Below are positions 43,503 to 55,010 of a DNA stretch of 64,000 nucleotides, in pieces (position 1 is the first letter of the stretch; each line of letters starts with the position of its first letter). The position numbers were made by a program, and so were the translations under genes. The notes beneath the pieces were generated by a model. It made no database searches and was not told where the DNA came from. It saw only the letters and a program-made list of their open reading frames with translations. Source of the DNA: Zea mays (taxonomy: Eukaryota > Streptophyta > Magnoliopsida > Poales > Poaceae). Location of the stretch: positions 243,300,588 to 243,364,587 of the forward strand of contig NC_050099.1 in the NCBI RefSeq assembly GCF_902167145.1, written 5' to 3'.

Positions 43503-43692
43503 CTAAAGCAGACAATATTGTAGCTCTGTTTTCTACTTATCTTGTTAGCAGAATACAAGGATACACATTATGGAAAAAGGAAGTTAAAAGAGTGTTACTG
43601 GTCAAATAAAATGGCCTTCTAGAAATAAGTGTGACATCATAGTAATTATTGCAGAAATACATTTAAGAGGAGCTGTGCATATAGGAGCTAAC

Positions 43693-43787
43693 CGTCATTT
43701 CCTGAGACAGTAACAAGATACTGTTGAGCTGCCAAATCCATGCAGTGACCATAGCAAGGACCAGGCCCTGCCCCTTGAACAACAACC
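43693..43787 (-). pseudogene. Captured BSL kelch exon 3
   Basis: The exon encodes VVVQGAGPGPCYGHCMDLAA and QQYLVTVSGND, part of the kelch propeller of BSU1-like (BSL) serine/threonine phosphatases. Acceptor TTGCAG and donor GTTAGC border it. It follows the two BSL exons at 53287-53522, from which it is separated by Copia-4 sitting in the intron. No phosphatase domain is present anywhere in the window. Confidence 0.85.
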
Positions 43788-43809
43788 CTGCAACAAATGC
43801 CAGAGAAAG

Positions 43810-45089
43810 TGATAGTCGCCTAGAGGGGGGGTGAATAGGGCGAAACTGAAATTCTCAAAAATAATCACAACTACAAGCCGGGTTAGCGTTAGAAATATAA
43901 ACGAGTCCGCGAGAGAGGAAACAAATCGCAAGCAAATGAAGAGTGTGACACGCGGATTTGTTTTACCGAGGTTCGGTTCTTGCAAACCTACTCCCCGTTG
44001 AGAAGGCCACAAAGGTCGGGTCTCTTTCAACCCTTCCCTCTCTCAATCGGTCCCTTGGACCGAGTGAGCTTCTCTTCTCAAATCACTTGGGAATCAAACT
44101 TCCCGCAAGGGCCACCACACAATTGGTGCCTCTTGCCTCAATTACAAGTGAAGGTTTGATCACAAGAAAGAATCAAGAAAGAAGGAAGCAATCCAAGCGC
44201 AAGAGCTCGAAAGAACACAAGCAAACTCTCTCTCTAGTCACTAAGGCGTTGTGTGGAATATGGAGAGGATTTGATCTCTTTGGTGTGTCTAGAATTGAAT
44301 GCTAGAGCTCTTGTAGTAGTTGGGAAGTAGGAAAACTTGGATACCATGAATGGTGGGGTGGTTGGGGTATTTATAGCCCCAACCACCAAAAGTGGCCGTT
44401 GGGAGGCTGTCTGCTCGATGGCGCACCGGACAGTCCGGTGCACACCGGACAGTCCGGTGCCCCCTGCCACGTCATCACTGCCGTTGGATTCTGACCGTTG
44501 GAGCTTCTGACTTGTGGGCCCGCCTGGGTGTCCGGTGCACACCGGACAGGTACTGTTTGCTGTCCGGTGTGCCAGTATGGGCGCGCCTGACTTCTGCGCG
44601 CTGCGCGCGCATTTAATGCGCCGCAGGTAGCCGTTGGTGCCGACTAGCCGTTGCTCTGGAGTCGCACCGGACAGTCCGGTGAATTATAGCGGACTAGCCG
44701 TTGGAGTTTCCCGAAGCTGGCGAGTTCCTGAGGCCGCTCCTCCTTGGCGCACCGGACACTGTCCGGTGTACACCGGACAGTTCGGTGAATTATAGCGCGA
44801 GTGCCTCTGGAAATTCCCGAAGGTGGCGAGTTTGAGCTGGAGTCCTCTGGTGCACCGGACACTGTCCGGTGTACACCGGACAGTCCGGTGCTCCCAGACC
44901 AGAGAGCCTTCGGTTGCCACTTTGCTCCTTTGTTGAATCCAAAACTTGGTCTTTTTATTGGCTGAGTGTGAACCTTTTACACCTGTATAATCTATACACT
45001 TGGGCAAACTAGTTAGTCCAATTGTTTGTGTTGGGCAATTCAACCACCAAAATTAATTAGGGACTAGGTGTAAGCCTAATTCCCTTTCA
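43810..45089 (-). repeat. 3' LTR of Copia-4
   Basis: On the minus strand it starts TGAAAGGGAATTAGGC (45089) and ends GGCGACTATCA (43810). It carries the palindromic array (about 44420-44890) and a reverse TATA box near 44367. Relative to the 5' LTR it has one more 20-bp palindrome unit near 44440 and one fewer near 44675. Confidence 0.97.
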
Positions 45090-45921
45090 ATCTCCCCTTT
45101 TTGGTGATTGATGCCAACACAAACCAAAGCAAATATGGAAGTGCATAATTGAACTAGTTTGCATAATGTAAGTGTAAAGGTTGCTTAGAATTTGAGCCAA
45201 TATGAATACTTACAAGATATGCATGGATTGTTTCTTTCTTATATAACATTTTGGACCACGTTTGCACCACATGTTTTGTTTTTGCAAACTCTTTTGTAAA
45301 TCATTTTCAAAGTTCTTTTGCAAATAGTCAAAGGTAAATGAATAAGATTTTTGCAAAGCATTTTCAAGATTTGAAATTTTCTCCCCCTGTTTCAAATGCT
45401 TTTCCTTTGACTAAACAAAAACTCCCCCTAAATGAGATCCTCCTCTTAGTGTTCAAGAGGGTTTTGATATACCATTTTGAAATACTACTTTCTCCCCCTT
45501 TTTAACATAATAGGATATCAATTGAAAATATTCAACACTTAAGTTTTTGAAATTGGTGGTGGTGCGGTCCTTTTGCTTTGGGCTCTTACTTTCTCCCCCT
45601 TTGGCATGAATCGCCAAAAACGAAATCATTAGAGCCCTCAAAGTGCTATCTTCCCCTTTGGTCATAAATAAATGAGTTAAGATTATACCAAAGACGAAGT
45701 CCCTTTGCTTGGTGCTCATGTTTTCTTCCCCTAGAACGGAGAGTAGCTTGGAGCGACGACGATGGATGAGTTACGGAGTGGAAGCCTTTTTGTCTTCGCC
45801 GAAGACTCCAATTTCCTTTCAATACACCTATGACTTGGTTTGAAATAGACTTTAAAACACATTAGTCATAGCATATGAAAGAGATATGATCAAAGGTATA
45901 TAAATGAGCTATGTGTGCAAT
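45090..45921 (-). other. Copia-4 3' untranslated region with repeated polypurine tracts
   Basis: There is no gene. On the minus strand AGGGGGAG, or a shorter AAGGGGA form, recurs near 45728, 45652, 45595, 45494, 45423, 45383 and finally 45093, adjoining the LTR. The layout matches the region before the Copia-1 LTR. Confidence 0.75.
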
Positions 45922-48900
45922 CTAGCAAAAGAAGTTTCTAGAGTCAAGAATATTTAGCTCATGCCTAAGTTTGTTAAAAGATTGTTCATCAAGCGGCTTG
46001 GTAAAGATATCGGCTAATTGATCTTTAGTGTTAATGTATGAAATTTCGATATCTCCCTTTTGTTGGTGATCCCTAAGAAAATGATACCGAATGGCTATGT
46101 GCTTAGTGCGGCTATGCTCGACGGGATTGTCGGCCATTTTGATTGCACTCTCATTATCACATAGCAAGGGGACTTTGGTCAATTTGTAACCGTAGTCCCG
46201 CAGGGTTTGCCTCATCCAAAGCAATTGCGCGCAACAATGGCCTGCGGCAATATACTCGGCTTCGGCGGTGGAAAGAGCGACCGAATTTTGCTTCTTTGAA
46301 GCCCAAGACACCAAGGATCTTCCCAAGAACTGGCAAGTCCCCGATGTGCTCTTTCTATTGATTTTGCACCCCGCCCAATCGGCATCGGAATAACCAATTA
46401 AATCAAATGTGGATCCCTTAGGATACCAAAGCCCAAACTTAGGAGTATAAGCCAAATATCTCAAGATTCGTTTTACGGCCGTAAGGTGAGCTTCCTTAGG
46501 GTCGGCTTGGAATCTTGCACACATGCATACGGAAAGCATAATATCCGGTCGAGATGCACATAAATAGAGTAAAGAACCTATCATCGACCGGTATACCTTT
46601 TGATCTACGGACTTACCTCCCGTGTCGAGGTCGAGATGCCCATTAGTTCCCATGGGTGTCTTGATGGGTTTGGCATCCTTCATCCCAAACTTGGTTAGAA
46701 TGTCTTGAGTGTACTTTGTTTGGCTGATGAAGGTGCCCTCTTGGAGTTGCTTTACTTGGAATCCTAAGAAATACTTCAACCCCCCCATCATAGACATCTC
46801 GAATTTCTGTGTCATGATCCTACTAAACTCTTCACATGTAGACTCGTTAGTAGACCCAAATATAATATCATCAACATAAATTTGGCATACAAACAAGTCA
46901 TTTTCAAGAGTTTTAGTAAAGAGTGTAGGATCGGCCTTTCCAACTTTGAAGCCATTAGCAATAAGGAAATCTCTAAGGCATTCATACCATGCTCTTGGGG
47001 CTTGCTTGAGCCCATAAAGCGCCTTAGAGAGCTTATAGACATGGTTAGGATACTCACTGTCTTCAAAGCCGGGAGGTTGCTCAACATAGACCTCTTCCTT
47101 GATTGGTCCATTGAGGAAGGCACTTTTCACGTCCATTTGATAAAGCTTAAAGCCATGGTAAGTAGCATAGGCCAATAATATGCGAATTGACTCAAGCCTA
47201 GCTACGGGTGCATAGGTTTCACCGAAATCCAAACCTTCGACTTGGGAGTATCCCTTGGCTACAAGTCGAGCTTTGTTCCTTGTCACCACACCATGCTCAT
47301 CTTGCTTGTTGCGGAAGACCCATTTGGTTCCTACAACATTTTGGTTAGGACGTGGAACTAAATGCCATACCTCATTCCTAGTGAAGTTGTTGAGCTCCTC
47401 TTGCATCGCCACCACCCAATCCGAATCTTGGAGTGCTTCCTCTACCCTATGTGGCTCAATAGAGGAAACAAACGAGTAATGTTCACAAAAATGGGCAACA
47501 CGAGATCGAGTAGTTACCCCCTTATGAATGTCGCCGAGGATGGTGTCGACGGGGTGATCTCGTTGTATTGCTTGGTGGACTCTTGGGTGTGGCTGCCTTT
47601 GTTCCTCATCCTCCTTGTCTTCCTCATTTGCATCTCCCCCTTGATCAATGCCATCATCTTGAGGTGGCTCATTTGCTTGATCTTCTACTTCATCAACTTG
47701 AGCTCCATCCTCAATTTGAGTCGGTGGAGATGCTTGCATTGAGGAGGATGGTTGATCTTGTGCAATTGGAGGCTCTTCGGATTCCTTAAGACACACATCC
47801 CCAATGGACATGTTCCTTAGCGCGATGCATGGAGCCTCTTCTTCACCTATCTCATCAAGATCAACTTGCTCTATTTGAGAGCCATTAGTCTCATCAAACA
47901 CAACGTCACATGAGACTTCAACTAGTCCAGTGGACTTGTTAAAGACCCTATATGCCCTTGTGTTTGAGTCATAACCAAGTAAAAAGCCTTCTACAGTCTT
48001 AGGAGCAAATTTAGATTTTCTACCTCTTTTAACAAGTATAAAGCATTTGCTACCAAAGACTCTAAAATATGAAATGTTGGGCTTTTTACCGGTTAGGAGT
48101 TCGTATGATGTCTTCTTGAGGATTCGGTGTAGATATAACCGGTTGATGGCGTAGCAAGCGGTGTTGACCGCCTCGGCCCAAAACCGATCCGAAGTCTTGT
48201 ATTCATCAAGCATGGTTCTTGCCATGTCCAATAGAGTTCTATTCTTCCTCTCCACTACACCATTTTGTTGAGGTGTGTAGGGAGAAGAGAACTCATGCTT
48301 GATGCCCTCCTCCTCAAGGAAGCCTTCGATTTGTGAGTTCTTGAACTCCGTTCCGTTGTCGCTTCTTATTTTCTTGATCCTTAAGGCGAACTCATTTTGA
48401 GCCCGTCTCAAGAATCCCTTTAAGGTCTCTTGGGTTTGAGATTTTTCCTGTAAAAAGAATACCCAAGTGAAGCGAGAATAATCATCCACAATAACTAGAC
48501 AGTACTTACTCCCGCCGATGCTTATGTAAGCGATCGGGCCGAATAGATCCATGTGAAGGAGCTCCAGTGGCCTGTCGGTCGTTATTATGTTCTTATGCGG
48601 ATGATGAGTGCCAACTTGCTTCCCTGCTTGGCATGCGCTACAAATCCTGTCTTTCTCAAAATGAACATTTGTTAATCCTAAAATGTGTTCTCCCTTTAGA
48701 AGCTTGTGAAGATTCTTCATCCCAACATGGGCTAGTCGGCGGTGCCAGAGCCAACCCATGTTAGTCTTAGCAATTAAGCAAGTGTCGAGTTCAGCTCTAT
48801 CAAAATCTACCAAGTATAGCTGACCCTCTAATACTCCCTTAAATGCTATTGAATCATCACTTCTTCTAAAGACAGTGACACCTACATCAGTGAATAGACA

Positions 48901-49164
48901 GTTGTAGCCCATTTGACATAATTGAGATACAGAAAGCAAGTTGTAATCTAAAGAATCAACAAGAAAAACATTGGAAATGGAATGGTCAGGAGATATAGCA
49001 ATTTTACCCAAACCTTTGACCAAACCTTGATTTCCATCCCCGAATGTGATCGCTCTTCGGGGATCTTGGTTTTTCTCATATGAGGAGAACATCTTTTTCT
49101 CCCCAGTCATGTGGTTTGTGCACCCGCTGTCGAGTATCCAACTTGAGCCCCCGGATGCATAAAC
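45922..49164 (-). CDS. Copia-4 Pol (protease, integrase, RT, RNase H), intact
   Basis: The frame opens at 49164 directly after a TAG; the first ATG is at 49110 (MTGEKK), inside the protease, so translation must enter from gag by splicing or frameshift. In order: protease ([11 protein letters not shown]), integrase zinc finger ([18 protein letters not shown]), integrase core ([29 protein letters not shown]), a variable acidic linker ([11 protein letters not shown]), RT ([39 protein letters not shown]) and RNase H ([19 protein letters not shown]). It is uninterrupted for about 1080 codons, a normal length. Confidence 0.96.
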   Translation of the reverse strand, partial: VYASGGSSWILDSGCTNHMTGEKKMFSSYEKNQDPRRAITFGDGNQGLVKGLGKIAISPDHSISNVFLVDSLDYNLLSVSQLCQMGYNCLFTDVGVTVFRRSDDSIAFKGVLEGQLYLVDFDRAELDTCLIAKTNMGWLWHRRLAHVGMKNLHKLLKGEHILGLTNVHFEKDRICSACQAGKQVGTHHPHKNIITTDRPLELLHMDLFGPIAYISIGGSKYCLVIVDDYSRFTWVFFLQEKSQTQETLKGFLRRAQNEFALRIKKIRSDNGTEFKNSQIEGFLEEEGIKHEFSSPYTPQQNGVVERKNRTLLDMARTMLDEYKTSDRFWAEAVNTACYAINRLYLHRILKKTSYELLTGKKPNISYFRVFGSKCFILVKRGRKSKFAPKTVEGFLLGYDSNTRAYRVFNKSTGLVEVSCDVVFDETNGSQIEQVDLDEIGEEEAPCIALRNMSIGDVCLKESEEPPIAQDQPSSSMQASPPTQIEDGAQVDEVEDQANEPPQDDGIDQGGDANEEDKEDEEQRQPHPRVHQAIQRDHPVDTILGDIHKGVTTRSRVAHFCEHYSFVSSIEPHRVEEALQDSDWVVAMQEELNNFTRNEVWHLVPRPNQNVVGTKWVFRNKQDEHGVVTRNKARLVAKGYSQVEGLDFGETYAPVARLESIRILLAYATYHGFKLYQMDVKSAFLNGPIKEEVYVEQPPGFEDSEYPNHVYKLSKALYGLKQAPRAWYECLRDFLIANGFKVGKADPTLFTKTLENDLFVCQIYVDDIIFGSTNESTCEEFSRIMTQKFEMSMMGGLKYFLGFQVKQLQEGTFISQTKYTQDILTKFGMKDAKPIKTPMGTNGHLDLDTGGKSVDQKVYRSMIGSLLYLCASRPDIMLSVCMCARFQADPKEAHLTAVKRILRYLAYTPKFGLWYPKGSTFDLIGYSDADWAGCKINRKSTSGTCQFLGRSLVSWASKKQNSVALSTAEAEYIAAGHCCAQLLWMRQTLRDYGYKLTKVPLLCDNESAIKMADNPVEHSRTKHIAIRYHFLRDHQQKGDIEISYINTKDQLADIFTKPLDEQSFNKLRHELNILDSRNFFC

Positions 49165-49177
49165 CTACAACACAAAT

Positions 49178-51871
49178 TTAGTTCTTGACTTTAGGTACCC
49201 AAATGGTTTTGGGTCCTTTGGCATTAGACACAAGAACTTTGGGTACCCAAACACAAGTCTTGGAGCCCTTGTGCTTGCCCCCAACATATTTGGCAACTAC
49301 TTTGCCGGATTTGTTAGTCAACACATAAGATGCATCAAAAGTTTTAAATGAAATGTTATGATCATTTGATGCACTAGGAGTTTTCTTAGGCAACTTAGCA
49401 CGGATTGGTTGCCTAGAACTAGATGTCTCACCCTTATACATGAAAGCATGATTAGGGCCAGAGTGAGACTTCCTAGAATGAATTCTCCTAATTTTGCTCT
49501 CGGGATAACCGGCAGGGTATAAAATGTAACCCTCGTTATCCTGAGACATGGGAGCCTTGCCCTTAACAAAATTAGACAATCTTTTAGGAGGAGCACTAGG
49601 TTTGATATTGTCTCCCCTTTGGAAGCCAATACCATCCTTGATGCCCGGGCGTCTCCCATTATAAAGCATGCTACGAGCAAATTTAAATTTTTCATTTTCT
49701 AAGTTATGCTCGGCAATTTTAGCATCTAGTTTTGCTATATGATCATTTTGTTGTTTAATTAAAGCCATATGATCATGAATAGCATTAATATCAACATCTC
49801 TACATCTAGTACAAATAGATACATGCTCAACAATAGATGTAGAGGGTTTGCAAGAATTAAGTTCAACAATCTTAGCATGAAGAATATCATTTTTATCTCT
49901 AAGATTGGAAATGGTAGCATTGCAAACATCTAGTTCTTTAGCCTTACCAATTAAATTTTCATTTTTTACTCTAAGGCTAGCAAGAGAAATGTTTAATTCT
50001 TCAATCCTAGCAAGCAAATCATCATTATTATCTCTAGGATTGGGAATTGAAACATTACAAACATGTGAATCAACCTTAGCATTTAAACTAGCATTTTCGT
50101 GTCTAAGGTTGTCAATCATCTCATGGCAAGTGCTTAGCTCACTAGATAGTTTTTGACATTTTTCTATTTCTAGAGCATAAGCATTTTTAACCTTAACATG
50201 TTTCTTGTTTTCTTTAATTAGACAATCCTCTTGAGAATCCAAAAGGTCATCTTTTTCATGAATAGCACTAATCAATTCATTTAATTTTTCCTTTTGTGCT
50301 ATGTTAAGGTTGGCAAAAAGGGAACACAAGTTATCCTCCTCATCACTAGCATTATCATCACTAGAAGATTCATATTTAGTGGAGGAGTTAGATTTAACCT
50401 TCTTCCGTTTGCCGTCCTTTGCCATGAGGCACTTGTGGCCGACGTTGGGGAAGAGAAGCCCTTTGGTGACGGCGATGTTGGCGGCGTCCTCGTCGTCGGA
50501 GGAGTCGCTTGAGCTTTCGTCAGAATCCCACTCCCGACAAACATGGGCATCGCCGCCCTTCTTCTTGTAGTACCTCTTCTCCTTTCTTCTCCCCTTCTTG
50601 TCGTCGCCCCTGTCACTGTCACTTGATAATGGACATTTTGCAATAAAGTGACCGGGCTTACCACACTTGTAGCAAACTTTCTTGGAGCGGGACTTGTAGT
50701 CTTTCCCTCTCCTTTGCTTGAGGATTTGGCGGAAGCTCTTGATGACGAGCGCCATTTCCTCATTGTCAAGCTTGGAGGCGTCTATTGGTTGTCGACTTGG
50801 GGTAGATGCCTCCATCTTTTCTTCCGTCGCCTTGAATGCGACGGGTTGAGCTTCGGATGTGGATGGATCATCAAGTTCGTTGATCTTCCTCGAGCCTTCG
50901 ATCATGCACTCAAAACTTACAAAATTCCCGATAACTTCCTCGGGGGTCATTTTAGTATATCTAGGATTACCACGAATTAATTGAACTTGAGTATGGTTAA
51001 GGAAAATAAGTGATCTTAGAATAACCTTAACCACCTCGTGGTCGTCCCACTTTATACTCCCGAGGTTGCGCACTTGGTTCACCAAGGTCTTGAGCCGGTT
51101 GTACATGTGTTGTGGCTCTTCCCCTTTGCGAAGCCGGAACCGACCGAGCTCCCCCTCGATTGTTTCCCGCTTGGTGATCTTGGTGAGCTCATCTCCTTCG
51201 TGCGCGGTTTTGAGCACATCCCAAACCTCCTTGGCGCTCTTCAACCCTTGCACTTTGTTATACTCCTCTCTACTTAAAGAGGCTAAGAGTATGGTTGTGG
51301 CTTGGGAGTTGAAATGCTCGGTTTGGGCCACCTCGTCTTCATCATAATCCTCATCCCCTACGGATGGTACCTGTGCTCCAAACTCAACAACATTCCATAT
51401 ACTTTTGTGGAGTGAGGTTAGATGAAATTTCATTAAATCACTCCACCTAGCATAATCTTCACCGTCAAAGGTTGGCGGTTTGCCTAATGGAACGGAAAGT
51501 AATGGAGTATGTCTAGATGTACGAGGATAGTGTAAGGGGATCTTACTAAACTTCTTACGCTCTTCGCGTTTAGAAGTTACGGAGGGCGCATCGGAGTCGG
51601 AGGTCGATGTTGATGAAGTGTCGGTCTCGTAGTAGACCACTTTCCTCATCCTCTTGTGCTTGTCGCCTTTCCGATGCGACTTGTGAGAAGAAGATTTTTC
51701 CTTCTTCTCTTTGTGGCGAGAAGAGGAAGATCTTTTCTCCTTCCGTTTGGAGGAGTCCTTCTTCTTCTCCTTCCTCTTGGTGCGGGACTCTTCCGATGAA
51801 GTGCTCCCGTGGCTTGTAGTGGGCTTTTCGCCGGTCTCCATCTCCTTCTTGGCGTGATCTCGCGACATCAC
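49178..51871 (-). CDS. Copia-4 Gag
   Basis: The open frame of 897 codons starts MMSRDHAKKEME. The N-terminus is a very basic, serine-lysine-rich stretch (residues about 20-75), then come the capsid region (LGKPPTFDGEDYARW, GRFRLRKGEEPQHM), a zinc knuckle CYKCGKPGHFIAKC at about 400, an acidic patch (DESSSDSSDDED), a coiled coil (about 530-740) and a C-terminus with two WVPK motifs. It is longer than Copia-2 Gag, mainly through the basic head and coiled coil. It stops 13 bp before the pol frame, as in Copia-2. The ATG lies about 30 bp after the primer site. Confidence 0.95.
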   Translation of the reverse strand: MMSRDHAKKEMETGEKPTTSHGSTSSEESRTKRKEKKKDSSKRKEKRSSSSRHKEKKEKSSSHKSHRKGDKHKRMRKVVYYETDTSSTSTSDSDAPSVTSKREERKKFSKIPLHYPRTSRHTPLLSVPLGKPPTFDGEDYARWSDLMKFHLTSLHKSIWNVVEFGAQVPSVGDEDYDEDEVAQTEHFNSQATTILLASLSREEYNKVQGLKSAKEVWDVLKTAHEGDELTKITKRETIEGELGRFRLRKGEEPQHMYNRLKTLVNQVRNLGSIKWDDHEVVKVILRSLIFLNHTQVQLIRGNPRYTKMTPEEVIGNFVSFECMIEGSRKINELDDPSTSEAQPVAFKATEEKMEASTPSRQPIDASKLDNEEMALVIKSFRQILKQRRGKDYKSRSKKVCYKCGKPGHFIAKCPLSSDSDRGDDKKGRRKEKRYYKKKGGDAHVCREWDSDESSSDSSDDEDAANIAVTKGLLFPNVGHKCLMAKDGKRKKVKSNSSTKYESSSDDNASDEEDNLCSLFANLNIAQKEKLNELISAIHEKDDLLDSQEDCLIKENKKHVKVKNAYALEIEKCQKLSSELSTCHEMIDNLRHENASLNAKVDSHVCNVSIPNPRDNNDDLLARIEELNISLASLRVKNENLIGKAKELDVCNATISNLRDKNDILHAKIVELNSCKPSTSIVEHVSICTRCRDVDINAIHDHMALIKQQNDHIAKLDAKIAEHNLENEKFKFARSMLYNGRRPGIKDGIGFQRGDNIKPSAPPKRLSNFVKGKAPMSQDNEGYILYPAGYPESKIRRIHSRKSHSGPNHAFMYKGETSSSRQPIRAKLPKKTPSASNDHNISFKTFDASYVLTNKSGKVVAKYVGGKHKGSKTCVWVPKVLVSNAKGPKTIWVPKVKN

Positions 51872-51902
51872 TTCGAGCGGTTAGGCTCTAATGAAGCACC
51901 GG

Positions 51903-51915
51903 GCTCCGATACCAA
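51903..51915 (-). other. Primer binding site of Copia-4
   Basis: On the minus strand TGGTATCGGAGCC follows the LTR end at 51917. It differs at one base from the TGGTATCAGAGCC of Copia-2 and Copia-3. Confidence 0.8.
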
Positions 51916-51916
51916 T

Positions 51917-53196
51917 TGATAGTCGCCTAGAGGGGGGTGAATAGGGCGAAACTGAAATTCTCAAAAATAATCACAACTACAAGCCGGGTTAGCGTTAGAA
52001 ATATAAACGAGTCCGCGAGAGAGGAAACAAATCGCAAGCAAATGAAGAGTGTGACACGCGGATTTGTTTTACCGAGGTTCGGTTCTTGCAAACCTACTCC
52101 CCGTTGAGGAGGCCACAAAGGCCGGGTCTCTTTCAACCCTTCCCTCTCTCAATCGGTCCCTTGGACCGAGTGAGCTTCTCTTCTCAAATCACTTGGGAAT
52201 CAAACTTCCCGCAAGGGCCACCACACAATTGGTGCCTCTTGCCTCAATTACAAGTGAAGGTTTGATCACAAGAAAGAATCAAGAAAGAAGGAAGCAATCC
52301 AAGCGCAAGAGCTCGAAAGAACACAAGCAAATATCTCTCTCTAGTCACTAAGGCGTTGTGTGGAATATGGAGAGGATTTGATCTCTTTGGTGTGTCTAGA
52401 ATTGAATGCTAGAGCTCTTGTAGTAGTTGGGAAGTAGGAAAACTTGGATACCATGAATGGTGGGGTGGTTGGGGTATTTATAGCCCCAACCACCAAAAGT
52501 GGCCGTTGGGAGGCTGTCTGCTCGATGGCGCACCGGACAGTCCGGTGCCCCCTGCCACGTCATCACTGCCGTTGGATTCTGACCGTTGGAGCTTCTGACT
52601 TGTGGGCCCGCCTGGGTGTCCGATGCACACCGGACAGGTACTGTTTGCTGTCCGGTGTGCCAGTATGGGCGCGCCTGACTTCTGCGCGCTGCGCGCGCAT
52701 TTAATGCGCCGCAGGTAGCCGTTGGTGCCGACTAGCCGTTGCTCTGGAGTCGCACCGGACAGTCCGGTGCACACCGGACAGTCCGGTGAATTATAGCGGA
52801 CTAGCCGTTGGAGTTTCCCGAAGCTGGCGAGTTCCTGAGGCCGCTCCTCCTTGGCGCACCGGACACTGTCCGGTGTACACCGGACAGTCCGGTGAATTAT
52901 AGCGCGAGTGCCTCTGGAAATTCCCGAAGGTGGCGAGTTTGAGCTGGAGTCCTCTGGTGCACCGGACACTGTCCGGTGTACACCGGACAGTCCGGTGCTC
53001 CCAGACCAGAGAGCCTTCGGTTGCCACTTTGCTCCTTTGTTGAATCCAAAACTTGGTCTTTTTATTGGCTGAGTGTGAACCTTTTACACCTGTATAATCT
53101 ATACACTTGGGCAAACTAGTTAGTCCAATTGTTTGTGTTGGGCAATTCAACCACCAAAATTAATTAGAGACTAGGTGTAAGCCTAATTCCCTTTCA
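51917..53196 (-). repeat. 5' LTR of Copia-4
   Basis: On the minus strand it starts TGAAAGGGAATTAGGC (53196) and ends GGCGACTATCA (51917). The palindromic array is at about 52527-52997, with a reverse TATA box near 52473. It has an extra palindrome unit near 52770 and lacks the one near 52545 that the 3' LTR has, so both LTRs have equal length by compensation. Confidence 0.97.
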
Positions 53197-53286
53197 GAAA
53201 GAAAATGTCAGATCGCAAACCGACAAACAAGATAAGAAGGAAAGCACATGGTAAAAAGAAACAGGGCGTCTTGAGTAAACCTAACC

Positions 53287-53522
53287 TGTGCCATTTAAAC
53301 TTGTCATTTGTGAGGTCAAGGACATAGAGATCGTCTATGGAGTGCCCTGCTGGTCCAATTCCACCCTGTGTCGCCATTTTGTAAATCGCAACTGAAAAAA
53401 GTTGGCGCGGAAATGGAATTTGAAGATCCCAAGTCCCTAGTACCTGGAAAACAACCATGGTGCCCACTGCAGTTGCAGCATGCGCGGCCCTCGGAGACGG
53501 AGGCTCTCCAGCAGGATGTAAC
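53287..53522 (-). pseudogene. Captured BSL kelch exons 1 and 2
   Basis: Exon 53522-53444 encodes LHPAGEPPSPRAAHAATAV and GTMVVFQ. Exon 53365-53287 encodes GGIGPAGHSIDDLYVLDL and TNDKFKWHR. Both are 79 nt, bordered by CTGCAG and ACACAG acceptors and GTACTA and GTTAGG donors, and joined by a 78-nt intron. This is the N-terminal kelch repeat of BSL phosphatases, regulators of brassinosteroid signalling. Spliced to 43693-43787 they would keep one frame. Nothing upstream or downstream completes the gene. The reading frame and splice sites are undamaged, which suggests recent capture. Confidence 0.88.
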
Positions 53523-53715
53523 CTGCAGAAATGTAGAATGTAACCCCGATCATTCAGTGAATCCATAATCCATTTCACCACAAACAATGTTACGCAAAGC
53601 TGGCAGTCACCACACTACCACAGGGACTGCATTATCTAGTGTCGTACAAGTAGGATTCATGTCCTTAGAAACTAATATTTTTTCCTTTGAATTCAGCACG
53701 ATGAATGCATTATAG

Positions 53716-53985
53716 GACTATGACAAGCCTGATTAGAGAGGAAGGGAACTACACGCTGATTTCAAAATGATCTCAAGGGCACTTACCAGAAAAGGAAATG
53801 CTCTTATCAAACTTGCTAGATCATCAAGAGACTATGATGCTGCCATTGAGATTTTCCAAAAGGTGTTAACTGAGCACCGGAATCAGATACACTGAAAAAA
53901 CTATATAATGTAGAAGGAGCAAAGAAGGAGCTGGAGCAACAAGAGTACTATGACCCAAGAATTAATTGTTGATGAGTACTATGTT
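53716..53985 (+). pseudogene. Captured HOP/STI1 co-chaperone fragment
   Basis: On the plus strand (antisense to the Helitron) the sequence encodes RGRELHADFKMISRALTRKG then LARSSRDYDAAIEIFQKVL and TEHRN, then in a shifted frame AKKELEQQEYYDP. This is the end of one TPR repeat block and the linker to the next in HOP/STI1, the Hsp70-Hsp90 organising protein. A TAG (53734-53736) and a frameshift after TEHRN break it. It is followed by a further stop. Confidence 0.82.
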
Positions 53986-54944
53986 GGAGGCGGCGTGCTG
54001 TGATGAGAAAATTATATAAGTAAAGTAATCAGGTTGTTGCTGTGATGAGAATTGAGAAGGTTGCTTTTCACTGTATGTCAATTAACTGGTTTTTATGGTG
54101 GGGAAATCTAAAGATGGTATTCTCCTTACTTTGTTTCCTATAAACTATTACCACCTGCTTCATACACAAAGAAATGCGCTAAGACATTCTTTTAGTGGAG
54201 TTGTGATGCAACAGAAAACTAATATATTGTATCAATGGTTCTCTTGGTTGATGGGTTGTTTCAGTTTTTTCTATGTTGTGCATACATTTGAAGAAAAACA
54301 GGATCAGCCTCATACAAAAATGGACTTTTTGGTTCACTTTCAATCAAGGTTGTGCATATGCTAAAACTATCATAAGCAATTCATATAGCTTGCAGCTAGT
54401 AGCCATCTGCACTACTATACAAAAATGCAAGGAACCTATTGCGAGTTTATATTATTGAAGCAGTATTTCTCCAAATCTATATAGATCACTAAATTGTGGC
54501 TTGATATAACTCATATAACTCTGAATCTTCAGAGACAAATCAAATGTATAGTTGTTCGACCTGTATCTCTTGCCACCGCGCTCATCGCCCTTCCTGCACC
54601 GGAGGCACCAGGGCACCCCACACCGGGCTAGCTGTCGCTCCTCCCCAAGGGCACTGGCAGCATGCCCAGCCTCTGTAGCTCTGGTAGTGGCAAGGTCACC
54701 AACAACGACGGCGGCGACGCGCCGTGTTAGGGGATCCCGTCAAAGCTTAAGAGAAGGTTGAAGAGAGGCGCGGCGCATGAAAGAATGGACCCCAGACATC
54801 GCGGCGCTGCAGGGGGCAGGGGGAGGGCGGTAATTTTTTAGGGGGGGAGGGATAGAAGGGGGATGGACACCCAGTGGCAGCCCAGCACCGGCACCGACGA
54901 CAGATTTTTAGAGTGTGTGGGGGGCGATCAGGAAAGGCACGCAC
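53986..54944. other. Helitron filler, no gene recognised
   Basis: AT-rich to about 54550, then GC-rich 54560-54900. A poly-G stretch lies near 54841. Possibly intron sequence from a captured gene, but no exon is recognised. Confidence 0.5.
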
Positions 54945-55010
54945 CTGGAGCTCGTCGACCAGATTGTAGGAGGCGAAGTCGATGAGGTAGATAGGCCTGG
55001 ACCAGGACTA
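54945..55010 (-). pseudogene. Possible captured 3-ketoacyl-CoA synthase exon end
   Basis: The minus strand encodes SRPIYLIDFASYNLVDELQ and is followed by a GTGCGT donor. It resembles the conserved RPVYLVDFACYKP segment near the N-terminus of plant 3-ketoacyl-CoA synthases, with the cysteine changed to serine. A stop precedes it closely. The match is short, so this is a suggestion only. Confidence 0.3.

Larger units (their letters stand above)
43810..53196 (-). mobile_element. Copia-4: complete, apparently intact Sirevirus-type element
   Basis: 9387 bp. Both LTRs are 1280 bp, and GAAAG flanks the element (43805-43809 and 53197-53201). It has a primer site, an open gag and an open pol, with every catalytic motif seen. 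Comparing the LTRs by eye I find about five substitutions plus indels, so insertion is recent. It lies in a BSL intron carried by Helitron-1 and on the same strand as that fragment. It is the only element in the window without a visible coding defect and could be autonomous; expression is unknown. Confidence 0.97.
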
